Assembly (NCBI RefSeq): GCF_002798405.1
Contig: NZ_PGGV01000038.1
Coordinates: forward strand, 1 to 64,000
DNA length: 64,000 nucleotides
Direction of reading: 5' to 3'
Origin: Glycomyces xiaoerkulensis
GTDB taxonomy: Bacteria; Actinomycetota; Actinomycetes; Mycobacteriales; Micromonosporaceae
The notes under the pieces were generated by a model. The model did not search any database, had not been told where the DNA came from, and saw nothing but the letters and a program-made list of their open reading frames with translations. How positions within the stretch are numbered: position 1 is the first letter of the stretch; each line of letters begins with the position of its first letter. The translations under genes and the position numbers were made by a program. Shown one piece after another: positions 54,869 through 63,557 of the stretch.

Positions 54869-56913
54869 GCGCTCTCATCGTCGGGGCCGACCTCGACGTC
54901 CACTCTGCCGTTGCCGGGGCCGAACGTCACGCAGCGGTCCGGTTCGGCGGTGCCGAAGGAGTCGACGGTGCGGTAGGTCAGGGTCTGCCGGTCGGAGCGT
55001 TTGAGCGTGAACGGCTCGGTGTAGGTGACCCATTCGCCGCCGTCGAGCCGGTACTCGGTGCGTGCGACGGCGGCCGGGTCCGCGGCCTCGGCGTCCAGCG
55101 AGACGCTGATCCAGTTGTTGCCCCGGTAGTTCAGCGTCGTACTCGGAGCCTCGGGGACACCCTCCGGCCAGTTCACGAGCACCCGGTCGCCGTCGTCGCT
55201 CACCTGCTCCACGGTGATGGCGTTGATCGAGTAGGCGTTGCCGCCCCCGCCGCCGCGGATTGCGATGTTGCCGACGAGGGCGTCGGCAGGCTGGCTCCCG
55301 TCGAGGGTGATCTCCGTTACCAGGTCGTAGGTGCCCATGTTGACCATGCCGCTGTTGAAGTACGCGGGGATGAACGTGGCCGTCTCGCCGGCCCCGTACT
55401 GGTGGTCGTTGACGACCGCGCCGTCGCCGCTGGTGTACCCGCCGTTGGTGTTGTCCTCGATCCACCGGACGCGGATCGCGGTCGTGCCCTTGGCGGTGTA
55501 GTTCACGGTGAAGCGGTAGGTCTCCCCCTGCTCCGGACGGAAGGCGACCTCGCCGTCGTCGGTGGTGGACCACGGCCAGACCGAGGCGTCGTCGCCCAGG
55601 ATGATGTTGGCGCCGCTCCAGGTGTCGCCCCTGGAGGTGTCGAAGACGTGGACGCCCGGGAGCGATGGGAGGTCCCCGCCTCCCGGGGTCTCGATGTAGT
55701 CGTGCGCGGCGAGGAATCCGGCCGGGTACAGGATGCCCAGAAGCGCGTCCTTGGCCTTGCCGTCGTAGTCGTAGGGCATGGCGAACTCGCCGCCCTTCCA
55801 TCCGGTGCGGACGTCGCGGACGCCGGCCAGCTTCACGGCGGTGATCACGTGCGGATTGCTCGTGGTGTTGGCCGGGCCGGCCGCGTGGTCGCGGTAGACC
55901 TGGAACAGCTCGGCGTACTTCATGCCCTGGTTGTTCTCGTTCTCGGGCGTCAGCGTGCCGGGCGGGAGGGCTATGTCCATCTCGGTGACGTTGACCTCCA
56001 CGTCGTCCAGCGACGCGAAGAGCTGGATGTTGCTCTCGACGTCTGCGACGTCGGTGTCGAGGTTGTAGTGGCCCTGCATGCCGATCACCTCGATCAGCGG
56101 CTTGCCGTCCGGGCGGACGCCTTCGTTGCGTTCGTTGATGTCCTGCACCATCTCGTAGACCACGCGCGCCTTCTCCGGGGAGTCCAGCCCGAAGTCGTTG
56201 TAGGTGAGCTTGACGTCCCAGCCGCCCGCGTCGACCACCTCCGCGGCCTTCAGGAACGCGAGCTCCACCCAGTCGGAGCCGAGCGCCTGGTACCAGCCTT
56301 CGCCCTTGGCCAGCGAGGCGCGCCAGTCGTCCGGGTCGGCGGTGCCCACGGCCTCGTTCACCACGTCGATCGCCTCGAGTTCGCCGCCGTAGCGCCCCAG
56401 GACGCCTTCGATGTGGGAGTTCAGGTTGTCGAGCGCCACGTCGTGATCGAACGTGCCCGGCTGGTCGTACCGGGCCGGGGGTGCGTCCCACATCCAGGTG
56501 GGCGTCTGGGAGTGCCATGCCAGGGTGTGTCCCGAGAACTTCAGGTCGGGGTTGCGCTCGGCATACCTCGCCATTGCCGCGTCCGCCGCGTCGAAGGTGA
56601 ACTCGCCCTTGACCTCCTGCGTGCTCTCGGGCTTCATCTCGTTGCCCGGGGTGTAGGACGCGTAGTTGTAGATCAGGCCGTCGATCTCGCCGGCCCCGAA
56701 GATGCCGAAGGAGAAGTAGTCCTGGTAGGCGTCCTTCAGCGGCGTGTAGTGCTCGAAGGTCTGCCCGGTGGGCGGGAGGCCCTCCTGGGCGGCCGCTGGT
56801 TGGGCGGTGGTCAGGGCGGCGACCGCCACGAGGCCGGAGAGCGCGGATGCGGCGACGCCGCGGGCCGCGCGCCGGGTGCTCCTCCGGAGGGGTGTGGTCA
56901 TCGGGATGGTCAT
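54859..56913 (-). CDS. Secreted endo-1,4-beta-xylanase, GH10, with C-terminal binding and Ig-like domains
   Basis: 684 residues. The signal peptide includes ARGVAASALSGLVAVAALTT up to QPAAAQEG. The GH10 barrel (~50-410) has NEMKPESTQEVKGEFTFDAA, GHTLAWHSQTPTWM, acid/base Glu187 (EAIDVVNEAVG), MQGHYN and nucleophile Glu311 (EVNVTEMDIALP). A beta-sandwich carbohydrate-binding segment (VHVFDTSRGDTWSGANIILG, FRPEQGETYRFTVNYTA) and an OmpL47-like Ig segment (TEYRLDGGEWVTYTEPFTL) follow. GGAGG sits before the ATG at 56913. A good promoter and a LacI-type operator lie upstream, pointing to induction by xylo-oligosaccharides. Confidence 0.92.
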   Translation of the reverse strand: MTIPMTTPLRRSTRRAARGVAASALSGLVAVAALTTAQPAAAQEGLPPTGQTFEHYTPLKDAYQDYFSFGIFGAGEIDGLIYNYASYTPGNEMKPESTQEVKGEFTFDAADAAMARYAERNPDLKFSGHTLAWHSQTPTWMWDAPPARYDQPGTFDHDVALDNLNSHIEGVLGRYGGELEAIDVVNEAVGTADPDDWRASLAKGEGWYQALGSDWVELAFLKAAEVVDAGGWDVKLTYNDFGLDSPEKARVVYEMVQDINERNEGVRPDGKPLIEVIGMQGHYNLDTDVADVESNIQLFASLDDVEVNVTEMDIALPPGTLTPENENNQGMKYAELFQVYRDHAAGPANTTSNPHVITAVKLAGVRDVRTGWKGGEFAMPYDYDGKAKDALLGILYPAGFLAAHDYIETPGGGDLPSLPGVHVFDTSRGDTWSGANIILGDDASVWPWSTTDDGEVAFRPEQGETYRFTVNYTAKGTTAIRVRWIEDNTNGGYTSGDGAVVNDHQYGAGETATFIPAYFNSGMVNMGTYDLVTEITLDGSQPADALVGNIAIRGGGGGNAYSINAITVEQVSDDGDRVLVNWPEGVPEAPSTTLNYRGNNWISVSLDAEAADPAAVARTEYRLDGGEWVTYTEPFTLKRSDRQTLTYRTVDSFGTAEPDRCVTFGPGNGRVDVEVGPDDESACN

Positions 56914-56958
56914 ACGGCTCCTCCGGCGAGGGCTCGCGCGCTGCGCACGGGCGACCTT

Positions 56959-56975
56959 TGGTAAACGATTGCTCA
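56959..56975 (-). promoter_or_regulatory. LacI-family operator of the xylanase gene
   Basis: TGGTAAACGATTGCTCA contains the LacI-family core AAnCGnTT (AAACGATT, 56963-56970) with partly symmetric flanks. It lies just downstream of the predicted transcription start and 46 bp before the ATG, a position for repression by roadblock. No LacI regulator is encoded nearby. Confidence 0.6.
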
Positions 56976-56986
56976 TTTCGTAGTTA

Positions 56987-57014
56987 AACATATCAATATC
57001 TCCCGGCATGTCAA
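56987..57014 (-). promoter_or_regulatory. Promoter of the xylanase gene
   Basis: On the minus strand TTGACA (57014-57009) and TATGTT (56992-56987) are 16 bp apart. This is a near-consensus housekeeping promoter about 75 bp upstream of the xylanase ATG. Confidence 0.68.
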
Positions 57015-57051
57015 GGCACCGCGAAATTCCGCAACTGCGCACGGAGGTAAC

Positions 57052-57987
57052 GTGTCGCCGCAGGGGCCGAGGGAAGGAGACGAAGTGGCCGTCATAGCCG
57101 CGGGCCGGCGGCATTCCGTCGCATGCCGGGACGACGGCACCGTCATCGCCTGCGGCAACGGCCGAGCCGGTGAGTGCGACGTGCGGTCCTGGTCCGACGT
57201 CGTCGCCGTCGCGGCCGGAAACGTGCACCCTGCCCGCAACACCGGCCGATCGCACACGGTCGGGCTTCGAGCCGACGGATCCGTCCTCGCCGCCGGCTGG
57301 GACCGCGACGGCCAGACCGATGTCTCGGCATGGAGCGAGGTCACGGCGGTCGCAGCAGGCTGGAGAACCACGCTCGGCCTCCGGGCGGACGGCACCGTGG
57401 CCGCCACCGGGCGCGACGCAGAAGGCCAGTGCGATGTGGACGCTTGGAGAGAAGTCGTCGCGATCTCCTGCGGAGACTGGCACTCCGTCGCGGTCTGCGG
57501 CGACGGAACGGCGGTCGCCGCCGGCAACAATCGGCGCGGGCAGTGCGAGATCGGCCGATGGCGCAAGCTGGTCGGCATCGCCGCCGGGTACCTGCACACC
57601 GTCGGACTGCGGGACGACGGCACGGTCATCGCCACCGGCGAGAACGAGTCGGGCGAATGCGACGTCGCAGCGTGGCGATCGGTCTCGGCGGTGGCCTCCG
57701 GCAGCCGCCACACCATCGCTCTTCGCGAGGACGGGACGGTCTGCGCCGCCGGCGACAATCGGCACGGGCAGTGCGAGGTGCGGGCGTGGACGGGCGTCGC
57801 GGCGATCGCGGCAGGGGCGACGCATTCACTCGGGCTGCTCGCCGACGGGACCGTCGTGGCGGCCGGAGACAACGCCGATGGGCAGTGCGAGGTGGACACC
57901 TGGCGGCTGCGTCGAAACCGAGCCCAACCTCGCCCTCCGGGCCCGTCCGCTCTCCGGCACCGACGGTCTGGTCCACTTGCGCAGTGA
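57052..57987 (+). CDS. RCC1-repeat beta-propeller protein
   Basis: 311 residues made of about seven repeats of ~40 residues such as AGRRHSVACRDDGTVIACGN, AAGYLHTVGLRDDGTVIATG and SGSRHTIALREDGTVCAAGD, each closing with GxCDVxxWxxVxAVAxG. This is the RCC1/BLIP-II type of blade. There is no signal peptide or membrane helix, so it is cytoplasmic. One repeat has an insertion (NVHPARNTGRSHTVGL) and the last ~25 residues (RNRAQPRPPGPSALRHRR) look like shifted sequence. GGAGGT precedes the GTG. Confidence 0.8.
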   Translation: MSPQGPREGDEVAVIAAGRRHSVACRDDGTVIACGNGRAGECDVRSWSDVVAVAAGNVHPARNTGRSHTVGLRADGSVLAAGWDRDGQTDVSAWSEVTAVAAGWRTTLGLRADGTVAATGRDAEGQCDVDAWREVVAISCGDWHSVAVCGDGTAVAAGNNRRGQCEIGRWRKLVGIAAGYLHTVGLRDDGTVIATGENESGECDVAAWRSVSAVASGSRHTIALREDGTVCAAGDNRHGQCEVRAWTGVAAIAAGATHSLGLLADGTVVAAGDNADGQCEVDTWRLRRNRAQPRPPGPSALRHRRSGPLAQ

Positions 57988-58334
57988 TCATCGAACGCAT
58001 CGTTCCCGACCTGACCGTCGCCGACCTCCCGGAGGCGATCCGCGAGCACACCGAGATCCTCGGCCTCGAGGTGGTGATGGACCACGGCTGGATCGCCACG
58101 CTCGCCGACGGCGCGGGGCGGCAGTTGAACCTGATGACCGCAGACGCCACGGCCGAGGTGAACCCCGACGTGTCGGTCTTCGTCGACGACGTCCGCGCGG
58201 CGCACGAGGCGGCGGTCTCGGCCGGCGCCGAGATCGTGCACCCCCTCACCTCCGAACCGTGGGGCGTCACCCGGTTCTTCTACCGCGACTCGTCCGGACG
58301 GGTCGTCAACGTCGGCTCCCACACCCGGCCGTAA
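57984..58334 (+). CDS. VOC superfamily (glyoxalase/bleomycin-resistance fold) protein
   Basis: 116 residues with the paired beta-alpha-beta-beta-beta motifs: IERIVPDLTVADLPEAIREH, GLEVVMDHGWIATLADGAGR, VSVFVDDVRAAHEAAVSAGA and GVTRFFYRDSSGRVVNVGSH. Metal-binding positions are only partly conserved, so enzyme versus binding protein is open. Its GTG overlaps the RCC1 gene's TGA by four bases, so the two are coupled. Confidence 0.8.
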   Translation: MIIERIVPDLTVADLPEAIREHTEILGLEVVMDHGWIATLADGAGRQLNLMTADATAEVNPDVSVFVDDVRAAHEAAVSAGAEIVHPLTSEPWGVTRFFYRDSSGRVVNVGSHTRP

Positions 58335-58376
58335 CGTCCGGGTGGGCCGTTCCCGAAGGTCCGCCCCGGACCTCCG

Positions 58377-58988
58377 TCAGCGCGAACGTCTCCGCACGCC
58401 GTCGAGCGCGCGCCGACCGGTCACCACCAGCAGCACGTCCTTGGCGGACAGGCGGTGCTCCTCGCCCTCGCCCACGGTCAGATCCGCGTCGTCGGCGACC
58501 AGTCGCCTGCCGCCCAGGTCGACGCCGAAGTAGGCGAGGTTCCGGGGCTCGGCCGAGCCCAGTGCCAGGGCGATCCGGTCGGCCGGCGGTGCGGGCAGCT
58601 CCAGCGGTTCGGTCATGTCGAGGCCGTGGATCACCTCGTGGCTGAGAGCGCCGGCGGGCCCGCCGCCGGGCGGCCGCCACGGGTGCCGGACATTGCTCCG
58701 GTAGATCTCGGCCAGCTCCTCGTCGCGCAGCTTCCGGGTCGTCGTACGGGCGTCCCGATCGGCGAACCGGTCGAAGGAGAACCGCGCCCGCACCATCCCG
58801 CCGAGAAAGCCGAACCCCGAGATCCGGAACGGCATCGTCATGTGCGCGAGAACCTCGCGGACCCGCCAGCCCTCGCAGAGCGAAGGGGTGGCCCACTGAT
58901 CGGGTCCGAAGTCTGCGGCAAGGGAGGCGAGCCGCTCGCGCTCGGCGAAGGTCTCGGCGGCGAAGCGTTCTGAATCGGGAGTACCCAT
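58377..58988 (-). CDS. Maleylpyruvate isomerase/DinB-like protein (TIGR03083 type)
   Basis: 203 residues of the four-helix DinB/mycothiol-dependent group. ERERLASLAADFGPDQWATP, SLCEGWRVREVLAHM (with the first metal His) and GALSHEVIHGLDMTEPL (with the others) match the pattern for this actinobacterial family. A thiol-dependent transferase or isomerase role is likely. It follows the SigG-type sigma-factor gene by 58 bp and reads in the same direction, so it may be in its regulon or operon. Confidence 0.83.
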   Translation of the reverse strand: MGTPDSERFAAETFAERERLASLAADFGPDQWATPSLCEGWRVREVLAHMTMPFRISGFGFLGGMVRARFSFDRFADRDARTTTRKLRDEELAEIYRSNVRHPWRPPGGGPAGALSHEVIHGLDMTEPLELPAPPADRIALALGSAEPRNLAYFGVDLGGRRLVADDADLTVGEGEEHRLSAKDVLLVVTGRRALDGVRRRSR

Positions 58989-59046
58989 GTGGTGCCGTCC
59001 TTTCGAAGTCGGTCGTCACCACTGATACGACCTGCACGGACGAAAC

Positions 59047-60003
59047 TCATCGCTCCAGCGTCTCGGGAAGGGAGAATTCCGCGAAGCGGTCCTCCCGGCC
59101 GAGGAACGTGGTGAGCCGGGCTATGCGCCCCGCGCGCGGCTCGACCAGGACCAGCGCGAACGGTCGCAGGCACCCGGCCTCGTCCGGGCGGTACTGCCCG
59201 AAGCCGGGCGAGCCGTTGATCGCGGTCGGCACCAGCCGGTCCCCGGCGCACGCCTCACTGCTCGTCGTCAGGTCGGCGACGAGCTCACCGCCCCGCAGCC
59301 ACCACAGGAACGGCGGCATCGACGCGATCACGTCCTCGCGCAGGACCGCGGTCATCTCAGCCAGGTCGTGTGACTCGAAGGCGGCCACATACCGACCCAG
59401 CAGCCTCCGCTGCTCCGGGTCCTCGGGCTCGAGGATGTCGGTCGGTTCGGGCCGCTCGGCCTGCAAGGCCGCGCGGGCGCGCTGGAGGGCGCTGTTGACC
59501 GAAGGCACCGTCGCATCGAGGATCCACGCGCTCTCCTTCGCCGAGAAGGCGAGGACGTCCCGCAGCACCAGGACGGCGCGCTGGCGCGGCGCGAGGCGCT
59601 GGAGGAGCGCGATGAAGGCCAGCCGGATCGTCTCGCGCTCGACGGCGGCGTCGCCGGGATCGTCGGCGTCGAACAGGCGCCGGTCCGGCATCGGTTCTAC
59701 CCAGCGGTCGGCGGGCAGCGGTGGGCCGAGCTCGCCGCCGTCGAAGGCCGGGACGAGATCCATCGCCAGCGCGCGGCGTTTGGCTCCCCGGAGCATGTCT
59801 ATGCAGATGTTGGTGGCGATCCGGTGGACCCAGGTGGTCAGCCTGCCCCGGGCCGGGTCATAGCGGTCGGCCCTGGCCGCGGCGCGGATGAGGGTCTCCT
59901 GGACCGCGTCGTCGGTGTCGGCGGCGGACCCGAGCAGCCGGTAGCAGTACCGCGTGAGCGGGGCGCGGAGCGCCTCGAGCTCCGCTGCGGTCGGTTCGGC
60001 CAT
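59047..60003 (-). CDS. SigG/SigX5-type ECF sigma factor with SnoaL-like C-terminus
   Basis: 318 residues. Region 2 is LTRYCYRLLGSAADTDDAVQ, ETLIRAAARADRYDPARGRL and TWVHRIATNICIDMLRG; region 4 is LQRLAPRQRAVLVLRDVLAF, SAKESAWILDATVPSVNSAL. The final ~130 residues (LLGRYVAAFESHDLAEMTAV, PPFLWWLRGGELVADLTT, RPFALVLVEPRAGRIARLTT) are the SnoaL/NTF2-like domain of this group, thought to control the sigma domain in place of an anti-sigma factor. No anti-sigma gene is adjacent. Confidence 0.88.
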   Translation of the reverse strand: MAEPTAAELEALRAPLTRYCYRLLGSAADTDDAVQETLIRAAARADRYDPARGRLTTWVHRIATNICIDMLRGAKRRALAMDLVPAFDGGELGPPLPADRWVEPMPDRRLFDADDPGDAAVERETIRLAFIALLQRLAPRQRAVLVLRDVLAFSAKESAWILDATVPSVNSALQRARAALQAERPEPTDILEPEDPEQRRLLGRYVAAFESHDLAEMTAVLREDVIASMPPFLWWLRGGELVADLTTSSEACAGDRLVPTAINGSPGFGQYRPDEAGCLRPFALVLVEPRAGRIARLTTFLGREDRFAEFSLPETLER

Positions 60004-60093
60004 TCGCTGTGCACCTCCGCGGCAATTGTGCCGCGGACCGCCGACGGCGCCGACGCTCCAGGCGCCGGGCCTTCCCCCACAGGGAAGGGCGGA

Positions 60094-60681
60094 TCAGGCG
60101 ATGCCCGTCCGTGCGGCGGTCCCGTTCTTTCGCCGGTTGGCGTTGAAGCGCGCCTTCTTCTGGCGGTTCCCGCACGTGTTCATGTCGCACCATTTGCGGG
60201 TGCGGCTCTGACTGGTGTCGAAGAAGGCGGCTCGGCAGGTCGGCGACGCGCACAGGGCCAGTCTGCCGTCCCGTTCGCCCGCGATGATGCCGATCGCGTC
60301 CGCGGCGATGACGCTCAGGGCGTCTTCCACACGGGAGGCCGGGCCGAGTCGCCACCGCCGGTCGCCCTCGGGCGTCAGGACGGCCGCGGCCCGGCCCTGA
60401 ACGCTGCGGTCGTTGATGATCCGGACGGCGGACTCGGGGAGGTCCTCTCCGATCGCGGCCGCAGTCGCGGCGGCGTGGATCGATTCCCGCAGTTCCCGAG
60501 CGAGGTCGAGCTGGGCCCTGGTGCAGGAGTCCACGGCCAGGCCGTTCACTTCCAGCCAGTCGATGAGCCGCTGCGGCGTGGGAATGCGCTCCAGGGCGTT
60601 GCCGCAGCGCTCGGTCAGCGTCGCCGTGAAGCTGGTCGCCAGCACGTTGCCGAGGCGGAAGGCGGGGAACGCGGCAGGCAT
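60094..60681 (-). CDS. CGNR zinc-finger (ABATE-type) transcriptional regulator
   Basis: 195 residues. The N-terminal stress-response domain has FRLGNVLATSFTATLTERCG and TPQRLIDWLEVNGLAVDSCT. The zinc finger reads LCASPTCRAAFFDTSQSRTR, KWCDMNTCGNRQKKARF, with the two Cys pairs and the CGNR signature. It is divergent from the epoxide hydrolase gene, and a perfect palindrome lies between them, so it likely controls that gene. Confidence 0.87.
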   Translation of the reverse strand: MPAAFPAFRLGNVLATSFTATLTERCGNALERIPTPQRLIDWLEVNGLAVDSCTRAQLDLARELRESIHAAATAAAIGEDLPESAVRIINDRSVQGRAAAVLTPEGDRRWRLGPASRVEDALSVIAADAIGIIAGERDGRLALCASPTCRAAFFDTSQSRTRKWCDMNTCGNRQKKARFNANRRKNGTAARTGIA

Positions 60682-60724
60682 GGAACCACCTTAGCAGGTT
60701 GCATATCGGCGGCCGATCATGCTA

Positions 60725-60743
60725 GAACCGTCTAAGACGGTTC
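60725..60743. promoter_or_regulatory. Perfect palindromic operator between CGNR regulator and epoxide hydrolase
   Basis: GAACCGTCTAAGACGGTTC is a 9-1-9 perfect inverted repeat, 18 bp before the hydrolase ATG. A related half (GGAACC) occurs at 60692-60697 next to the regulator start. It is the likely binding site of the CGNR protein. Confidence 0.7.
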
Positions 60744-60761
60744 CATACTCCAGGAGGTCTC

Positions 60762-61943
60762 ATGCCCCGTCCCACCGACGGCGTGGAGGCATTCGAAGCC
60801 CGCGCCACCGAAGCCGAACTCGACGACCTGCGCGCGCGATTGGCCGCGGCGCGGCTACCGGAGGCCGAGACGGTCCATCGCGCCGTGCCCGGCCCACTCC
60901 GATGGGAGCAGGGCGTCCCCCTCGCCGACCTCGTCGATCTCGTGGACTACTGGCGCACCGGGTACGATTGGCGATCGTTCGAAGAGCGCCTCAACCGCAT
61001 CGGCCAGTTCCGCACGACCATCGATGGTCTGGGAATCCACTTCCTGCACCGCCGATCCGCGCGCGCAGACGCCACTCCGCTGATCCTCACCCACGGCTGG
61101 CCGGGCAGCATTTCCGAGTTCACCGCCGCAGTGGACGAGCTGGCGGATCCGAAGGACGCGGACGCTCCGGCGTTCCACGTCGTGGTTCCATCGCTGCCGG
61201 GCTTCGGCTACAGCGACAAGCCGGCCGCCACCGGGTGGGGGATCGAACAGATCGCCGCCGCCTGGGTGGAGCTGATGGGAAGGCTCGGCTACGCCAGGTT
61301 CGCGGCCCACGGCGGCGACTGGGGAGGTGTGATCACCACGGTGCTCGGCGGCCGGTTCCCCTCGCACGTCCTGGGCATCCACACCACGTACGCGGAGGCG
61401 CCGCCCGGGCTGACGACGGAGGGGCTGACGACGGTCGAGCGCGAATGGACCGAGGAGACCCGCGACTTCTGGCGCAACCGCGCGGCGTACGCGAAGCAGC
61501 AGGCGACCCGGCCGCAGACCATCGGCTACTCGCTGGTCGACTCACCGGTCGGGCTTCTGGCCTGGATCCTCGACAAGTTCGCCGAGTGGACCGACAACGA
61601 GGACGGCCCGTTCGAGACGATCTCCAGGGACGACGTCCTCGACGATGTCACCCTGTACTGGCTGACGCGCACCGGTGCATCCTCGGCCCGCATCTACTAC
61701 GAGAGCCACAACTCTGTGGACCCCGAACTCCGGGTCGACGTCCCGTCGGCGATCACCGTGTACCCCCGCGACATCGCGAAGTGCCCGCGCCCCTGGGCGC
61801 GGGAGCGGTACCGGCGGATCGTCCGATGGAGCTCGCCCGAGGCCGGTGGACACTTCCCCTCGCTGGAGGTCCCCGAGCACTTCGTCAAGGACCTGCGGGA
61901 AGGACTCGCGGCAGTGCTGGCCGCATCGCCCGGGGCAAGGTGA
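60762..61943 (+). CDS. Epoxide hydrolase (alpha/beta-hydrolase, EPHX1-like)
   Basis: 393 residues. The N-terminal cap (VEAFEARATEAELDDLRARL, VDYWRTGYDWRSFEERLNRI) is that of microsomal-type epoxide hydrolases. HGWPGS gives the oxyanion hole, AHGGDWGGVITTVLG the nucleophilic Asp, RIYYESHNS the ring-opening Tyr region and GGHFPSLEVPEHF the catalytic His. GGAGG precedes the ATG. It would convert epoxides to diols, likely under the divergent CGNR regulator. Confidence 0.9.
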   Translation: MPRPTDGVEAFEARATEAELDDLRARLAAARLPEAETVHRAVPGPLRWEQGVPLADLVDLVDYWRTGYDWRSFEERLNRIGQFRTTIDGLGIHFLHRRSARADATPLILTHGWPGSISEFTAAVDELADPKDADAPAFHVVVPSLPGFGYSDKPAATGWGIEQIAAAWVELMGRLGYARFAAHGGDWGGVITTVLGGRFPSHVLGIHTTYAEAPPGLTTEGLTTVEREWTEETRDFWRNRAAYAKQQATRPQTIGYSLVDSPVGLLAWILDKFAEWTDNEDGPFETISRDDVLDDVTLYWLTRTGASSARIYYESHNSVDPELRVDVPSAITVYPRDIAKCPRPWARERYRRIVRWSSPEAGGHFPSLEVPEHFVKDLREGLAAVLAASPGAR

Positions 61944-61991
61944 CGGGCCGGGCGTGGGAAACCGCCGTCGCCCCGCTGCTTCTCAACGGCG

Positions 61992-63065
61992 CTAAACGTT
62001 GAACCTGAACTCGACCACGTCGCCGTCTCGCATAACGTAATCCTTGCCCTCCATGCGGACCTTGCCGGCCGACTTCGCCGCCTGGAGCGTCCCGGCCTCC
62101 ATCAGGTCGTCGTAGGAGACGATCTCGGCCTTGATGAAGCCGCGCTGGAAATCGGTGTGGATCTCCCCGGCCGCCTCGGGGGCGGTGGCGCCCTTCCGGA
62201 TCGTCCACGCCCGGCTCTCCTTGGGGCCGGCGGTCAGGTAGGTCTGGAGTCCGAGCGTGGAGAAGCCGACCCCGGCCAGCCGGTCGAGGCCCGGCTCGGT
62301 CTGGCCGGTCGACTCCAGCATCTCGCGGGACTCCTCGGGCTCCAGGTCCACCAGCTCGGACTCGAACTTGGCGTCGAGGATGACCGCCTCGGCGGGGGCC
62401 ACCGTCTCGCGGAGCTTCGCGGCCAGCTCCTCGTCGCCCACCTGGTCCTCGTCCACGTTGAACACGTAGATGAACGGCTTGGCGGTGAGCAGGTGCAGGT
62501 CCTGCAGCAGCTCGGTGTCGAGCCCGGCGGAGAAGACGGTCCGGCCCGAGTCGAGGACGTCGCGGGCCTCCTGGACGGCCTTGACCTTGGGCTGCTTGGT
62601 CTTGTCGACCCGCGCCTCCTTCTCCAGGCGCGTGAGGACCTTGTCGATGGTCTGGAGGTCGGCGAGGATCAGCTCGGTGTTGACCGTCTCGATGTCGTCG
62701 GGCGGGGAGATCGTGCCGTCGACGTGGGTGACGTTGTCGTCCTCGAAGACGCGGACTACCTGGGCGATCGCCGAGCATTCGCGGATGTTCGACAGGAACT
62801 GGTTGCCCTTGCCCGCACCCTCGGAGGCGCCCTTGACCAGGCCGGCGATGTCGAGGAACGTGACGGTCGCCGGGATCAGCTTCTCGGAGTCGTACATCTC
62901 GGCCAGCTTCGGCAGCCGGTCGTCCGGGACGGCCACCACGCCGACGTTCGGCTCGATGGTGGCGAACGGGTAGTTCGCCGACAGGATGTCCGCACGGGTC
63001 AGGGCGTTGAACAGGGTGCTCTTGCCGACGTTGGGCAATCCGACGATGCCGATGCTGAGTTTCAC
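61992..63065 (-). CDS. ychF: YchF/OLA1-type ribosome-associated ATPase
   Basis: 357 residues. The P-loop GLPNVGKSTLFNALT is followed by ANYPFATIEPNVGVVAVPDD, FLDIAGLVKGASEGAGKGNQ and SNIRECSAIAQVVRVFEDDN. The coiled insert spans ~130-200, and the C-terminal TGS domain has TIRKGATAPEAAGEIHTDFQ and VRMEGKDYVMRDGDVVEFRF. Though Obg-like, YchF prefers ATP and binds ribosomes in stress responses. The GTG at 63065 (VKLSIGIVGLP) gives the full length. Confidence 0.95.
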   Translation of the reverse strand: MKLSIGIVGLPNVGKSTLFNALTRADILSANYPFATIEPNVGVVAVPDDRLPKLAEMYDSEKLIPATVTFLDIAGLVKGASEGAGKGNQFLSNIRECSAIAQVVRVFEDDNVTHVDGTISPPDDIETVNTELILADLQTIDKVLTRLEKEARVDKTKQPKVKAVQEARDVLDSGRTVFSAGLDTELLQDLHLLTAKPFIYVFNVDEDQVGDEELAAKLRETVAPAEAVILDAKFESELVDLEPEESREMLESTGQTEPGLDRLAGVGFSTLGLQTYLTAGPKESRAWTIRKGATAPEAAGEIHTDFQRGFIKAEIVSYDDLMEAGTLQAAKSAGKVRMEGKDYVMRDGDVVEFRFNV

Positions 63066-63124
63066 GGGAACCAAGCCTAGCCGCAGCGGTCCCGGACCGG
63101 CGACGCCGCGTCGCCCGAACCGGC

Positions 63125-63535
63125 TCAGGCAGTCAGCAGGCCGACCCCGAGGGTCAGGGTTCCGGCCGCCAGCCCGGCGGCCCCGATCCACAGCAGCCCG
63201 ATCAGGCCGTTGGGCTTCTCGACCTCCCGACCCGCCGAGGACAGGAAGAACCCGGCCGACATGAAGATCGCCGCGAACGGCACCCCGGCGCGGGCGATCC
63301 ATCCGGCGAAGCCGGTCAGGCCCGTGGCGTCGGCCAGGACCAGGCACACCAGCCCCAGCGTGACGAGCATCCCGGCGTGCGCGTGCCCGGCGCGGGCGAA
63401 GGTCTTCTGGAAGTCGGTCATCGGCACCTTGCCGCGCACGATCGCCAGCAGGAAGGTCCCGCCGATCTCGATGGTGATGACGGTGAGCAGGACGATCCCG
63501 GCGATGATGCGGGAGGAGTCGCTGAGTTCGAGCAT
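63125..63535 (-). CDS. Four-helix membrane protein under TetR-box control
   Basis: 136 residues starting MLELSDSSRIIAGIVLLTVI with four hydrophobic segments and KTFARAGHAHAGMLVTLGLV, a His-containing block. Unrecognised family; similar small proteins are often next to a TetR gene. The promoter region carries two TTGACA-n-TGTCAA boxes shared with the divergent TetR gene. An earlier in-frame ATG (63583) would start inside those boxes, so the ATG at 63535 is preferred. Confidence 0.7.
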   Translation of the reverse strand: MLELSDSSRIIAGIVLLTVITIEIGGTFLLAIVRGKVPMTDFQKTFARAGHAHAGMLVTLGLVCLVLADATGLTGFAGWIARAGVPFAAIFMSAGFFLSSAGREVEKPNGLIGLLWIGAAGLAAGTLTLGVGLLTA

Positions 63536-63557
63536 GGTGGGCCTTTCGGATCGCGGG

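Noticed and set aside
58357-58373. Hairpin AGGTCC/GGACCT between convergent VOC and TIGR03083 genes
   Set aside because: Only a six-base stem without a T-run; too weak to call a terminator.
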